DNA from: an uncultured archaeon | Lineage (GTDB): Archaea; Halobacteriota; Methanosarcinia; Methanosarcinales; Methanoperedenaceae | Reading direction: 5' to 3' | NCBI GenBank assembly: GCA_902386135.1 | Contig: CABMIB010000105.1 | Location: 1 to 59,162 of the forward strand | DNA: 59,162 bases | Shown: one piece after another, positions 44,343 through 52,887 of the stretch | Layout: every line of letters starts with the position of its first letter | Position numbering within the stretch: position 1 is the stretch's first letter | Translations under genes and position numbers: made by a program | Notes under the pieces: model-generated | Database searches by the model: none | Told to the model about the DNA's origin: nothing | What the model saw: only the letters and a program-made list of their open reading frames with translations

Positions 44343-44603
44343 TTTCTTTCCATTGACCAATATCATGATAGGCTTTTAACACGGCATACTTCAGGATGTC
44401 ATCAGTATCAATATTATCGATATTATCGGAGATATATTTGACATTTATACCTGTATTTATCTCTATACACTGCCTGGCATCAATTGCTTCTGGTACCTGC
44501 TCTATTATAATCATACCGGCTATAGCGGCGTAAGGATAGAGTTGCCCTGTGGCTGTCAGCAGGCTCCCTTTTTGATATCGTTTCGTTTTTCTGTATTATT
44601 CAT
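44320..44603 (-). pseudogene. Small gene translationally coupled to MacB permease, broken by one-base frameshift
   Basis: The ATG at 44603 overlaps the permease stop (TAATG). The first frame encodes MNNTEKRNDIKK and stops at TGA. The other frame, one base back, continues GSLLTATGQLYPYAAIAGM and on to a well-formed C-terminus ending at 44320, about 94 residues in all. The shift is at a run of five A (minus strand), followed by GGG, so one A lost from six would explain it. Options: true frameshift mutation, sequencing error, or -1 slippage on AAAAAG. The second frame alone has an ATG at 44514, which could give a shortened product. No family is recognised. Confidence 0.5.
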
Positions 44604-45850
44604 TATTCGTATCTCAAGGCATCAACAGGCTTCAATTTTGATGCCTGGTACGCAGGAATTAATCCCGCAAGTATTCCCACTATAACTGATACAGACAATG
44701 CCATAATTATTGAGTTCAATGTCACTATTGTGCCCCCTCTTGTCATGGGAAGACCACCTCCCATAAGCGCAGGCATGAAGCCAGAAAGCATTGTTCCGAG
44801 GATAATGCCAATTATTCCACCAACGAGCCCGATAAATCCTGCATTGAACAGGAATATGAGCAAAATGTCAGGATTGCGTGCACCGATAGCTTTCATTATC
44901 CCGATTTCTTTAGTCTTTTCAAGGACAGAAGTGAACATGGTATTTGCAATCCCGATAGAACCGACGATTAATGAAACCGCTGCAATTGCAAGAAGAAAAT
45001 TACTCATTGAACTCATCGTAGCTGCTCTTGCCTGCTGCATTTCCTTCCTTGAAGTGACTGAAAAATCCATTTTATTTTGAGTGACGTGTCTTGCAGTCAT
45101 AAGTTTGTTTTGGATTTTCGTGATTACTTCATCTAACTGGTTTTGGTCCTTGATCTTTACAACAAGTGTGTCATAGATATCAACCGTCTTGTCTGGAATC
45201 ACCTGGTATGCCATCTGGATCGGCATGTAGACAGCGGTGCCCGAGTCATCAAGAATTCCCACAACCCTGAAAGAACCGCCGTTTATCGTAACCATCTTAT
45301 TGATTCCGATAGGCTGGGAAAAATAAGAGGATGCAAGCCCTCCTTCGATAACTATGACATTTTGATCAGCAGAATCAAGCATCCGGCCATCTTTTATTGC
45401 AATTGTTGTAATTTGAGACCATACTTTCTGGTCAACGCCTGTTACAGATACTTTGCCTGTTTTGCCAAGATAGGATATATTCACACTACCTCTGATATTT
45501 GTGTCTATCAGCGCAATATCAGGTAAACCCTTCAATGCCTGGAGATCACTCCTGCCCAGTACTATTGCTTTGGTCGTTGCCTGGGGTGCGGAAGAACCTC
45601 CGCCTCCTCCCCCGCCGCCTCTCATAAAGAACATGCCCCCGCCCCGTTCAAAGCCGGGTGAGATGGTCACGATATCTCCGCCAAGAGCATTCAATTGTGC
45701 ATTCAGTGTTTGCTGCATCCCGTCTCCTATCGACACGATCGCAATAACCGCAGCAACACCTATAACTATGCCCGTTATAGTCAGCCAGCTTCGCAGCTTG
45801 CTGTGCAGCACCATATTAAACGCATGCTTGAAACACTTATTTAGTTTCAT
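44603..45850 (-). CDS. MacB-type ABC transporter permease
   Basis: 415 residues. Starts with the MacB/FtsX amphipathic segment and first helix (SKLRSWLTITGIVIGVAAVIAIVSIGDG in parts), an external domain with a Gly/Pro/Met-rich loop (MFFMRGGGGGGGGSS), and three C-terminal helices from about 285. The family couples ATP hydrolysis to mechanical work on exported substrates or lipoproteins. Co-transcribed with the CARDB-like and ATPase genes upstream. Stop codon forms TAATG with the following gene. Confidence 0.92.
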   Translation of the reverse strand: MKLNKCFKHAFNMVLHSKLRSWLTITGIVIGVAAVIAIVSIGDGMQQTLNAQLNALGGDIVTISPGFERGGGMFFMRGGGGGGGGSSAPQATTKAIVLGRSDLQALKGLPDIALIDTNIRGSVNISYLGKTGKVSVTGVDQKVWSQITTIAIKDGRMLDSADQNVIVIEGGLASSYFSQPIGINKMVTINGGSFRVVGILDDSGTAVYMPIQMAYQVIPDKTVDIYDTLVVKIKDQNQLDEVITKIQNKLMTARHVTQNKMDFSVTSRKEMQQARAATMSSMSNFLLAIAAVSLIVGSIGIANTMFTSVLEKTKEIGIMKAIGARNPDILLIFLFNAGFIGLVGGIIGIILGTMLSGFMPALMGGGLPMTRGGTIVTLNSIIMALSVSVIVGILAGLIPAYQASKLKPVDALRYE

Positions 45851-45866
45851 TTTGACCCGCAGGAAA

Positions 45867-47234
45867 TTATCCTTTCTTCTCGTGTTTGAATAAATCCTTC
45901 ATTTTGAAATCAGGATCAAGCAGTTTGCGGCTCTTGTACTTCCTATGGACTACAACTGCGCCAACAAGCACAATTATTCCGAAGAAATACAGCATGTTAT
46001 CGGAAAGTACACTTGCCTGTTGTGCGGCTCCTCTTCGTCCCTGAAAACCAGCTTGTCCGTCCGCAGATGCGATGTTTTGGAGTCCGATTTTGACATATTT
46101 GTCAACGACGTTTCTTTCTCCCATGGTGTCAGTATAGGCTATTTGCACGTGTACCGTATCAGATGAGCCATTCATTGATCTCTGCATAGACCTTCCCTGG
46201 AAGCTGGTATTGCTTCTTCCAGTTCCATTCTGGGAATTCATATTACTCAATGGCGACTGCAACTTGAAGCTTGCAACCGTATAGTCTCCTTTGTTCAGAT
46301 TCCCTATGATGACTGAATTTGAGCCGCTTACGCTCCAGCCTGGCTGATCGGGAATAACCACTGATACCGAGTTTGCAGGATTGCTTCCGATATTGGCAAC
46401 GCTGAAAGACATCTGGCTGTTTGCATTATCCGAGAATGCCACATCGAAATCTGTCCCTCCGCCAACATACACCCCGGCAAACGTGTTTATTGTTTTCGTT
46501 TGATTTGACATTGAATCCTCATAAGTCAGGTGTAGGTTCAGTTTGTATAATCCCGGTACTGCATTAGTATCTGCCATCACCTGGTAATCCAGGTCAGTGC
46601 CATTGCCAATATCAATGTATTTGATGTATTTGGTATTATCACTCCCGACCGGAAGAACGATCTTATCATCATTATCCCAGCTGAAAGTCAAATCCCTCAG
46701 GGGAGCATTCCCGACGTTATTGATTGTGAATTTTAAGCTGCTTTGCTTTCCCGGAACGAGCAGCGTCTGGTCAATGTGGATCACTTCAGCACTTTCTTTG
46801 CTCTTCACATCAAGGGACAGGCTTTTCTCGGTCACCTGAGTTGAACCCGCCTCATAATACTTAACTTTGAGTTCATAACTTCCTGCCGGAGCGTTCTTGT
46901 TTATTTGCATATGGTACGTTACGATTTTTATATTTGCATTAGAATCCGCCTGATACTCTTGAACTATTCCTACATCCTGAACTGCGCTTTGACCGGGTAC
47001 AAGCTCAAAAGGATACTCTGGTACAACTTCCATCATAAGATCGTTAGTAGTCGTACCGCCAATATTCTCTATACCTATACGTACATCCACGGCATTTCCT
47101 GCGATAGCAGGATTAGGGTCGTAATTTGCAAGGCTTACTGATAGTACTGTTGACCCTGCTAAATCCGCATGAACTGCAGGGGTGTAAGCTGTCAATACCA
47201 GTATTATTAAAACCGGAAACATTATTTTTTTCAT
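45867..47234 (-). CDS. Exported protein of COG1361/CARDB type, C-terminally anchored
   Basis: 455 residues with an N-terminal signal peptide (IMFPVLIILVLTAYTPAVHA) and three or so immunoglobulin-like repeats (SLANYDPNPAIAGNAVDVRIGIENIG in parts; KFTINNVGNAPLRDLTF; SVANIGSNPANSVSVVIPD). A membrane helix near 415-435 and a cytoplasmic basic tail (HKYKS... ending FKHEKKG) follow. In archaea such proteins are the usual partner of MacB-like permease and ATPase genes, acting as an extracytoplasmic adaptor. Start overlaps the end of the ATPase gene (ATGA). Confidence 0.85.
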   Translation of the reverse strand: MKKIMFPVLIILVLTAYTPAVHADLAGSTVLSVSLANYDPNPAIAGNAVDVRIGIENIGGTTTNDLMMEVVPEYPFELVPGQSAVQDVGIVQEYQADSNANIKIVTYHMQINKNAPAGSYELKVKYYEAGSTQVTEKSLSLDVKSKESAEVIHIDQTLLVPGKQSSLKFTINNVGNAPLRDLTFSWDNDDKIVLPVGSDNTKYIKYIDIGNGTDLDYQVMADTNAVPGLYKLNLHLTYEDSMSNQTKTINTFAGVYVGGGTDFDVAFSDNANSQMSFSVANIGSNPANSVSVVIPDQPGWSVSGSNSVIIGNLNKGDYTVASFKLQSPLSNMNSQNGTGRSNTSFQGRSMQRSMNGSSDTVHVQIAYTDTMGERNVVDKYVKIGLQNIASADGQAGFQGRRGAAQQASVLSDNMLYFFGIIVLVGAVVVHRKYKSRKLLDPDFKMKDLFKHEKKG

Positions 47235-47938
47235 TTTTTATTTACCTCGTTATTTTCAGATATTCTCATTATTTGTCCGTCTTTCAGTTCAATTGTTGTG
47301 TGAGCATATTTTGCCAGATTAAGGTCGTGAGTGACCATGATGATCGTTTTTCCCTGCTCTTCCCACAATCTGTGAAGCATATCCAGGACTTCTCTGCCTG
47401 TAACACTGTCCAGGGCTCCGGTCGGTTCATCCGCAAGGATTATTTCGGGGTTACTAGCAAGGCTTCTTGCTATAGACACCCTTTGCTGCTGCCCCCCGGA
47501 AAGCTGCGTCGGACGATAGTGCATCTTGTCACTCAATCCTACTAATGTCAGTATTTCCCTTGCCCTGTTTGCAGCGTCCTTATCATTATATTCCAGGAAT
47601 TCCAGTGGAAGCATCACGTTCTCAAAAGCAGACATCGACTGGATAAGGTTGTATTGCTGGAAAATAAAACCGATAGTCTTACCTCTGAACGATGCCAGGT
47701 CTGATTCGCTTAATGTGCTGATGTCCTGCGATTTAAGATAGATTCTTCCTCTGGAGGGAATATCCAGGCAGCCTATCAGGTTCATCATTGTTGACTTGCC
47801 GCTTCCCGAAGCGCCTATAATAGCCACAAAGTCCCCTTTCTTTATTTCAACGCTTATTCCCTTAAGTGCCGGTACTTCCACTTCGCCCATCCTGTAAATT
47901 TTCCAGACATCCTGCAGTTCCATTATAGTTTCCATCAT
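47231..47938 (-). CDS. MacB/LolD-type ABC transporter ATPase
   Basis: 235 residues. Walker [12 protein letters not shown]-loop FIFQQYNLI, signature [16 protein letters not shown], Walker [12 protein letters not shown] and His-loop [12 protein letters not shown] are all present. Highly similar in layout to LolD/MacB. Powers the permease at 44603. Coupled by 4-nt overlap to the upstream CxxCH-protein gene and to the downstream CARDB-like gene. Confidence 0.95.
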   Translation of the reverse strand: MMETIMELQDVWKIYRMGEVEVPALKGISVEIKKGDFVAIIGASGSGKSTMMNLIGCLDIPSRGRIYLKSQDISTLSESDLASFRGKTIGFIFQQYNLIQSMSAFENVMLPLEFLEYNDKDAANRAREILTLVGLSDKMHYRPTQLSGGQQQRVSIARSLASNPEIILADEPTGALDSVTGREVLDMLHRLWEEQGKTIIMVTHDLNLAKYAHTTIELKDGQIMRISENNEVNKK

Positions 47939-48438
47939 TTGTTATGCCGCCTTGCCAGCAGAGCACATGCAAATAATCCGACCAGCGCGGCCACAAATCC
48001 AAACCCTGGAGCTGCCTGAGCCCCTGCGGGCGCTGTATCTTCCGGGGCTGCTGCGGGTGGCTGACCTATAGCTATCAGGGCTGCACCGGGATCGGTAGCA
48101 TGGTCAGGCTGGTTCTTAAATAATGTTCCGTAAGAGTTGAGCGGTAAAGTCCTGTTGGAGTTGCGCTGCCTGGACGTTCCGTTAGAACTGCGCGCTGCGA
48201 ATGTTCTGTTAGGGTCGCGCCGTTCGAACGTTCCATTGGAAGAATTGTGCTGTCCGAACGTCCCGTTAAAGTCGCGCTGCCCATCGCCTGAAGCTATAAC
48301 ATGGCAGGTGCCGCATGAACCATCGCCATACACTGCAGTGAGATTTGTAAGATACTGGGGGCGTGCAAAAGACTCCGGTGCTCCTGCAAGAATTATTAAT
48401 GCTAACAAAAGTAATACTACTACTGGTTTCCTATTCAT
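47935..48438 (-). CDS. Exported CxxCH protein with sequon repeats and PGF-CTERM anchor
   Basis: 167 residues. Signal peptide (VVVLLLLALIILAGAPESFA), heme-c motif CGTCH (42-46) within GDGSCGTCHVIASGDGQR, repeats at 57-105, the block YGTLFKNQPDHATDPGAALIAIG, a Pro/Ala linker, then a PGF-CTERM end ([25 protein letters not shown] in parts). In relatives YGTLF follows almost directly after the CxxCH segment; here five divergent units of 9-11 residues, each with an N-x-T sequon (NGT, NGT, NRT, NGT, NRT), are inserted. The AAGGAGG ribosome site is 11 nt from the ATG. One heme and probable surface anchoring suggest electron transfer or redox sensing for the following MacB system. Confidence 0.8.
   Translation of the reverse strand: MNRKPVVVLLLLALIILAGAPESFARPQYLTNLTAVYGDGSCGTCHVIASGDGQRDFNGTFGQHNSSNGTFERRDPNRTFAARSSNGTSRQRNSNRTLPLNSYGTLFKNQPDHATDPGAALIAIGQPPAAAPEDTAPAGAQAAPGFGFVAALVGLFACALLARRHNK
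48124..48270 (-). repeat. Intragenic degenerate tandem repeat encoding N-glycosylation sequons
   Basis: About five units of 27-33 bp inside the CxxCH gene, each with a GTTCCGTTAG/A-like core on the plus strand. At protein level each unit gives N-G/R-T. Divergence between units shows it is not a very recent expansion. Confidence 0.7.
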
Positions 48439-48539
48439 AATATATTTATACCTCCTTCTTCTCTCTTTTTGATATTGTCACATTTCATGCTGCGAGAGAA
48501 ATAAATGGATTCCTCACCGGGAATCCAATACTATCTTTT

Positions 48540-49115
48540 TTACCATTCCCTGAGTCTCATTGGAGAGGTCAGAAGCACTTTGTAATCCGTGCCGTTCATG
48601 GTCAGAGTGCCTGTTGAGAGCGATTCGCCTTCATATTTTGATATCGAGAGCGAGATGTGTCCCACTGTGGCCGGAGTGAAGCCCGTCTGGTTCGCCCCCC
48701 GCGCAGGCAGCGTCAGTACATCCCCTGTAAGGGACTGGTTATCATAGCCTGTTACGTTGAGGGCATACGCCTGACCTGCAAATCTGAGATGCGCCGTTGT
48801 CCTGGTTGCTATTTGCGTATTATTTTGTATCTCTTTTGCTATCTCGTCAGGGCTCTTATTCTGCGAGAGCAGGGAACGGATAAAACTCGGTGATATATTA
48901 CTTAGTTTTGTAGCACTCACATCTAGGACATGATACTGATCTCCTTGCAGTGCAAATCCGTGTCCTATAAGCAAAGGCTCAGCAAACAGCCTTGCATGTC
49001 CTCTTTCTTTACCAATACCCATACCTGATGGCTGTGCAAACACAGTTACTGCCGTTGGTGCCAGAACCAGAATAACGGCAGCAAATAATATAGCTGACTT
49101 TATAGCTAGTCTCAT
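48540..49115 (-). CDS. Exported protein of unknown function
   Basis: 191 residues from the ATG at 49115, which follows a GAGGTGA ribosome site; the longer frame upstream runs into the regulator gene and has no signal peptide, so this start is preferred. A clear signal peptide (IKSAILFAAVILVLAPTAVTVFA) leads to a soluble domain with short beta segments and four or more N-x-T/S sequons. Family not recognised. It lies between the membrane HTH regulator and the CxxCH protein, in the same direction, so it likely belongs to the same surface module. Confidence 0.65.
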   Translation of the reverse strand: MRLAIKSAILFAAVILVLAPTAVTVFAQPSGMGIGKERGHARLFAEPLLIGHGFALQGDQYHVLDVSATKLSNISPSFIRSLLSQNKSPDEIAKEIQNNTQIATRTTAHLRFAGQAYALNVTGYDNQSLTGDVLTLPARGANQTGFTPATVGHISLSISKYEGESLSTGTLTMNGTDYKVLLTSPMRLREW

Positions 49116-49189
49116 TTTATTCACCTCAAATGCCCACTTGGACTGAACGATATTTAATTCCGATGCTGAACGTTTGCATGAAATAAGCT

Positions 49190-50131
49190 TTATTTGAGTT
49201 CTTTTTCTGATAAAAACCATTCTGAAAGTTCGATAATGTTTGTTCTTCCATATTCACGCTTTTTTAGTATTTTTCTCCTATTTAGAGCATTTATTATGCC
49301 TGTAAGCGAAGATTTGGGAATCCCTGTCTCATATCGAATGTCAGCCTGTGTTACAGAACCGCCGTTCCTTAACAGCAAGCCAACTATCGCTTTCTCTTTA
49401 TCGGAGAGAGTGTCTATGACCTTCTGCATCTCGCCCGTGCTGTGAATTTCTTTAGTTTGAGGTTTTGTATCAGGGATTACCTTTATTTCCTGGTCCTGGT
49501 GCCCCTTCTCTTCAGGATTCTCCTGGTTTTGGGATTCCCTCTTTTCAGGATTCACAGTTATTCTCTTCACTCTGCGTCTATAAAATGCGAAAATAACTCC
49601 GGCAACCAGGATAATAATTAGCGATACTGAAAGCAAGGAGGTAACTGGACTTTTTGACTGACCCGGTACATCCGCCGGTAGTTTGTAATCCATTTTAATC
49701 CATGGCGAGATTACCCTGTATCCCTCTATGGATAAAGTAAGCGAGTCTTCCCTGACCTGGAACTGATAATTAAGTTCGGGTTGTATCTCAAACTTTGTTA
49801 TCTCAGAACCGGGCGGAAGATAAAATGTTACAGAATAATCAGAGTAATAACCATCTAAAGAGAAGTTAAGCGACCATGTGTCTGCGCTCTTTGATGTCAG
49901 CATATCTGTCATAGCATAAAGCTGGTTGGTACTGTTATCAAAGGTATGTTGAGTGCCATTCAAAAAAGGCATATAAGACAGAGATTCAGGTGTGGCATAG
50001 CCCGTCAGGAGGACTTTCCCGGAACTGTCCACATACCCGTTAAGTAATAGCTGCTCCTCGTTTATAGTCTCCTGTGCATGCGCTGGTATTATCAGCATTA
50101 TCAGCAGGAGTAATAATATTCGGACGTTCAT
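49190..50131 (-). CDS. Membrane-anchored HTH regulator with extracytoplasmic sensor
   Basis: 313 residues. Signal peptide (ILLLLLIMLIIPAHA), a 150-residue external beta domain with sequons, a membrane helix (SLLSVSLIIILVAGVIFAFYRR), an acidic/Gln-rich linker, and a C-terminal winged helix (EKAIVGLLLRNGGSVTQADIRYETGIPKSSLTGIIN in parts). This sensor-TM-wHTH order is a common archaeal one-component receptor. As the first gene of the co-directional cluster it probably controls the MacB operon in response to an external signal. Confidence 0.82.
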   Translation of the reverse strand: MNVRILLLLLIMLIIPAHAQETINEEQLLLNGYVDSSGKVLLTGYATPESLSYMPFLNGTQHTFDNSTNQLYAMTDMLTSKSADTWSLNFSLDGYYSDYSVTFYLPPGSEITKFEIQPELNYQFQVREDSLTLSIEGYRVISPWIKMDYKLPADVPGQSKSPVTSLLSVSLIIILVAGVIFAFYRRRVKRITVNPEKRESQNQENPEEKGHQDQEIKVIPDTKPQTKEIHSTGEMQKVIDTLSDKEKAIVGLLLRNGGSVTQADIRYETGIPKSSLTGIINALNRRKILKKREYGRTNIIELSEWFLSEKELK

Positions 50132-50399
50132 ACTGATTGATTAATTGTATATGTAAACCTGATTCCAGCTACGGGTAACCAGCAGACCAATTATAACCAG
50201 TACTGATGCTTACCACATGTATAACTCGTCACTGGATGAAAGACCATATAAGAATTCTCTGAAATTCTCCTGAAAGCAGTTCCAAAAAAATGAAATTATG
50301 CCTTAGCTACCCTGTTTTTCAATATCCTGTTTCCCTTTCTGTCAATGATACGTAATTATTATATCTTTTCCCATATAATATAACGCATCAGGTGAAGAT
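50132..50399. other. Divergent promoter region between membrane HTH and MFS genes
   Basis: 268 bp without a gene. On the plus strand, CCATATAATATAA at about 50372-50384 looks like a TATA box, with AGGTGAAG just before the MFS ATG. On the minus strand, a TATATGTAAACC-like stretch near 50148 may serve the regulator. An AGAATTC/GAAATTCT-like imperfect palindrome at about 50253-50273 could be an operator. Confidence 0.35.
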
Positions 50400-51770
50400 A
50401 TGAATAATTCCGTAAACAAGAAAGTCGTGCTGCTTATAACAACGTTGAGCTCATTCCTTGCACCTTTTATGGGCTCCTCTGTGTTCATAGGGCTTCCCTC
50501 CATCGGGGAGGAATTTAACATGGATGTGGTCCTTTTAAGCTGGGTCCCTCTTGCATATCTTTTAGCGGCAGCGATTTTCCTTGTCCCGTTCGGAAGGATA
50601 GCTGATATATATGGCAGGAAAAAGATTTTCAAATACGGTATAACGATAGATATTGTTGCATCTATTCTTCTGGCGTTTTCATTCAGCGAGACTGAGCTTA
50701 TCCTTCTCAGGATTGTGCAGGGTATCGGGGCAGCGATGATATTTGGCACAAGCGTGGCGATCCTGACCTCGGTATATCCTCCGCAAGAGAGAGGTAAAGC
50801 GCTTGGGATAACCGTTGCCGGAGTTTATTCGGGGCTCTCACTCGGACCGGTAGTAAGCGGCTTCTTAACACAATATTTTGGCTGGAGAAGTATTTTTCTT
50901 TCATACGTCCCGCTGGAGTTAATAATCATTGTCCTGACCCTGTGGAAACTGGAAGGAGAGTGGGCCGATGCAAAGGGAGAGAAATTAGACGTGACAGGCT
51001 CTGCGATTTACGGTTTTTCTCTTGCGGCGCTGATGTATGGTTTTTCCTCGCTGACAGAGACTTATGGTGCATTGTTGATCCTTGCCAGCATTATAGGGCT
51101 CGCTGCTTTTGTCAGGTGGGAATTAAATGTGAAAAACCCTGTTCTGGATATGAACCTCTTCAGGAACAATACGGTTTTCAGTCTATCTACCCTGGCCGCC
51201 CTGATCAATTACAGCGCAACGTTCGCAGTAGCGTTTTTCCTGACGATTTACCTGCAGGATGTGAAAGGGCTAAGCCCCCAGAATGCGAGCCTTATTTTTG
51301 TATCACAGCCCATTATAATGACTATTTTCTCACCTGTTGCAGGTTGGCTCTCAGACAGGGTCGAGCCGCGGGTTGTCGCTTCAATAGGGATGGCTTTTAC
51401 GACACTGGGGCTTTTGCTTTTCAGTTTTTTAAATGAAGGAACTGCGTTAGGATATGTAGTAGCAAGTTTAGTAATCATCGGTTTCGGATTTGCCCTTTTC
51501 TCATCTCCAAACACGAACGCAGTCATGAGTTCTGTTGAGAAAAGATTTTATGGGGTGGCCTCCGCGACCCTTGGAACTATGAGGTTGACAGGGCAGATGC
51601 TCAGTACGGGAATTGCCACGCTGATACTGGCAATATATGTAGGCAAAGTCCGGATAGCACCTGAGAACTATTTCCTCTATATAAGAAGTGAAAAAGCAGC
51701 ATTCACGGTTTTCGCAATCCTCTGCTTTATCGGTATATTCGCTTCGTTCGCAAGAGGCAGGATAAGATAA
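50400..51770 (+). CDS. MFS drug efflux transporter, DHA2 (14-helix) type
   Basis: 456 residues, with about 14 membrane helices. Early motif A-type loop GRIADIYGRKK, helix 5 motif C region GPVVSGFLTQYFGWRSIF, both of which mark multidrug exporters of the EmrB/QacA branch. Drives proton-coupled efflux. AGGTGAAG ribosome site before the ATG. First gene of the stress/efflux block. Confidence 0.9.
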   Translation: MNNSVNKKVVLLITTLSSFLAPFMGSSVFIGLPSIGEEFNMDVVLLSWVPLAYLLAAAIFLVPFGRIADIYGRKKIFKYGITIDIVASILLAFSFSETELILLRIVQGIGAAMIFGTSVAILTSVYPPQERGKALGITVAGVYSGLSLGPVVSGFLTQYFGWRSIFLSYVPLELIIIVLTLWKLEGEWADAKGEKLDVTGSAIYGFSLAALMYGFSSLTETYGALLILASIIGLAAFVRWELNVKNPVLDMNLFRNNTVFSLSTLAALINYSATFAVAFFLTIYLQDVKGLSPQNASLIFVSQPIIMTIFSPVAGWLSDRVEPRVVASIGMAFTTLGLLLFSFLNEGTALGYVVASLVIIGFGFALFSSPNTNAVMSSVEKRFYGVASATLGTMRLTGQMLSTGIATLILAIYVGKVRIAPENYFLYIRSEKAAFTVFAILCFIGIFASFARGRIR

Positions 51771-51862
51771 AACCCGGCGGTCATAAATCTTAATGAGCTG
51801 TTTGATCTCAATTGCAAATGCCATATAAATACTCCTTTGATGACCATACTTATATCGTTTTT

Positions 51863-51877
51863 TGCGAAATTTTCGCA
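51863..51877. promoter_or_regulatory. Operator copy 1: TGCGAA-N3-TTCGCA next to TATA box
   Basis: A perfect inverted repeat TGCGAAATTTTCGCA lies just upstream of an AATATTAAATAT TATA box and about 150 bp before the ABC ATPase gene. The same 15-bp pattern and surrounding sequence recur at 54346. The location next to BRE/TATA suits a repressor that blocks the basal factors, or an activator that recruits them. Confidence 0.75.
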
Positions 51878-52026
51878 CATAATATTAAATATATGAGTTT
51901 ATATCGTATCATTCTGATTAATATAAGGATTTATTCCGGGAACAGAGTTAATTTATTAAAATGACAGCAGTTATAAGCATCGGAACAGGCATATGTATTG
52001 TAAAGGGAATCGTGGAAGTGTAATTT

Positions 52027-52884
52027 ATGTTTATGTCAGTCATCTTGGAAGAGGCAGGCTCTCATCGAAACAATAGGTTAGATTCGGAAAACAACATCTC
52101 AATTAAGGTTGAAAAGCTCACAAAAAAGTTCGGGGACTTTACCGCCGTTGATTCAATTTCATTTTCAGTGAAAAAGGGAGAAACATTTGCTTTTTTAGGA
52201 CCTAACGGGGCGGGAAAAACAACAACTATCAAGATGCTTACAACGCTTCTTAAGCCAACGAGCGGGGTTATGCTTGTGAACGGCTATGACCCCGTTCAAA
52301 ACCAGGATGCTGTGAGGCGCTCTTTCGGGATAGTGTTCCAGGACGAAAGCCTTGATGAGGAACTCACCGCTTACGAGAATATGGAGTTCCACGGCGTCCT
52401 ATATAAAGTGCCAAAGGAGTTACTTCCAAAAAAGATCGAAGAGCTTCTTAAGTTCGTCGAACTGTGGGACAGGAAAAATGATTTTGTGAAGCATTTTTCA
52501 GGAGGCATGAAACGGCGGCTTGAGATAGCGCGCGGGCTTTTGCATCATCCTGAAGTTTTATTCCTGGATGAGCCCACGCTTGGTCTTGACCCGCAGACCC
52601 GCAACCATATCTGGGGCTATCTCAGGGAATTGAACCGCACCGAAGGCATCACTGTATTTTTTACAACTCATTATATGGAGGAGGCAGAAAGGGTAGCTGA
52701 CTGCATTGCGATCATTGACAGGGGCACGATCGTCGCAGAGGGAAGCCCGGGTGAGTTAATGAAACAGACCAATACAAATTCTCTTGAGGACGCTTTTCTC
52801 TCCCTTACGGGGCGCAGGATACGGGAGGAAGAAATTGGCAGCATTGAACAGATGCGGAATATCCGCAAATTGTGGAGAAGATGA
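52027..52884 (+). CDS. ABC exporter ATPase, DrrA type
   Basis: 285 residues. Walker A LGPNGAGKTT, signature FSGGMKRRLEIARGL, Walker B VLFLDEPTLGLD and His-loop TTHYMEEAE are complete. The C-terminal extension after about 235 is that of daunorubicin-resistance DrrA proteins. Pairs with the following permease (3-bp gap). An alternative start is Met3. Upstream leader of about 130 bp follows the shared operator and TATA box; a 20-codon frame at 51961 without ribosome site is of doubtful value. Confidence 0.93.
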   Translation: MFMSVILEEAGSHRNNRLDSENNISIKVEKLTKKFGDFTAVDSISFSVKKGETFAFLGPNGAGKTTTIKMLTTLLKPTSGVMLVNGYDPVQNQDAVRRSFGIVFQDESLDEELTAYENMEFHGVLYKVPKELLPKKIEELLKFVELWDRKNDFVKHFSGGMKRRLEIARGLLHHPEVLFLDEPTLGLDPQTRNHIWGYLRELNRTEGITVFFTTHYMEEAERVADCIAIIDRGTIVAEGSPGELMKQTNTNSLEDAFLSLTGRRIREEEIGSIEQMRNIRKLWRR

Positions 52885-52887
52885 TAT

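Noticed and set aside
51961-52023. 20-codon leader ORF before the ABC exporter
   Set aside because: No ribosome site and no sequence features beyond open frame; not listed as a gene.
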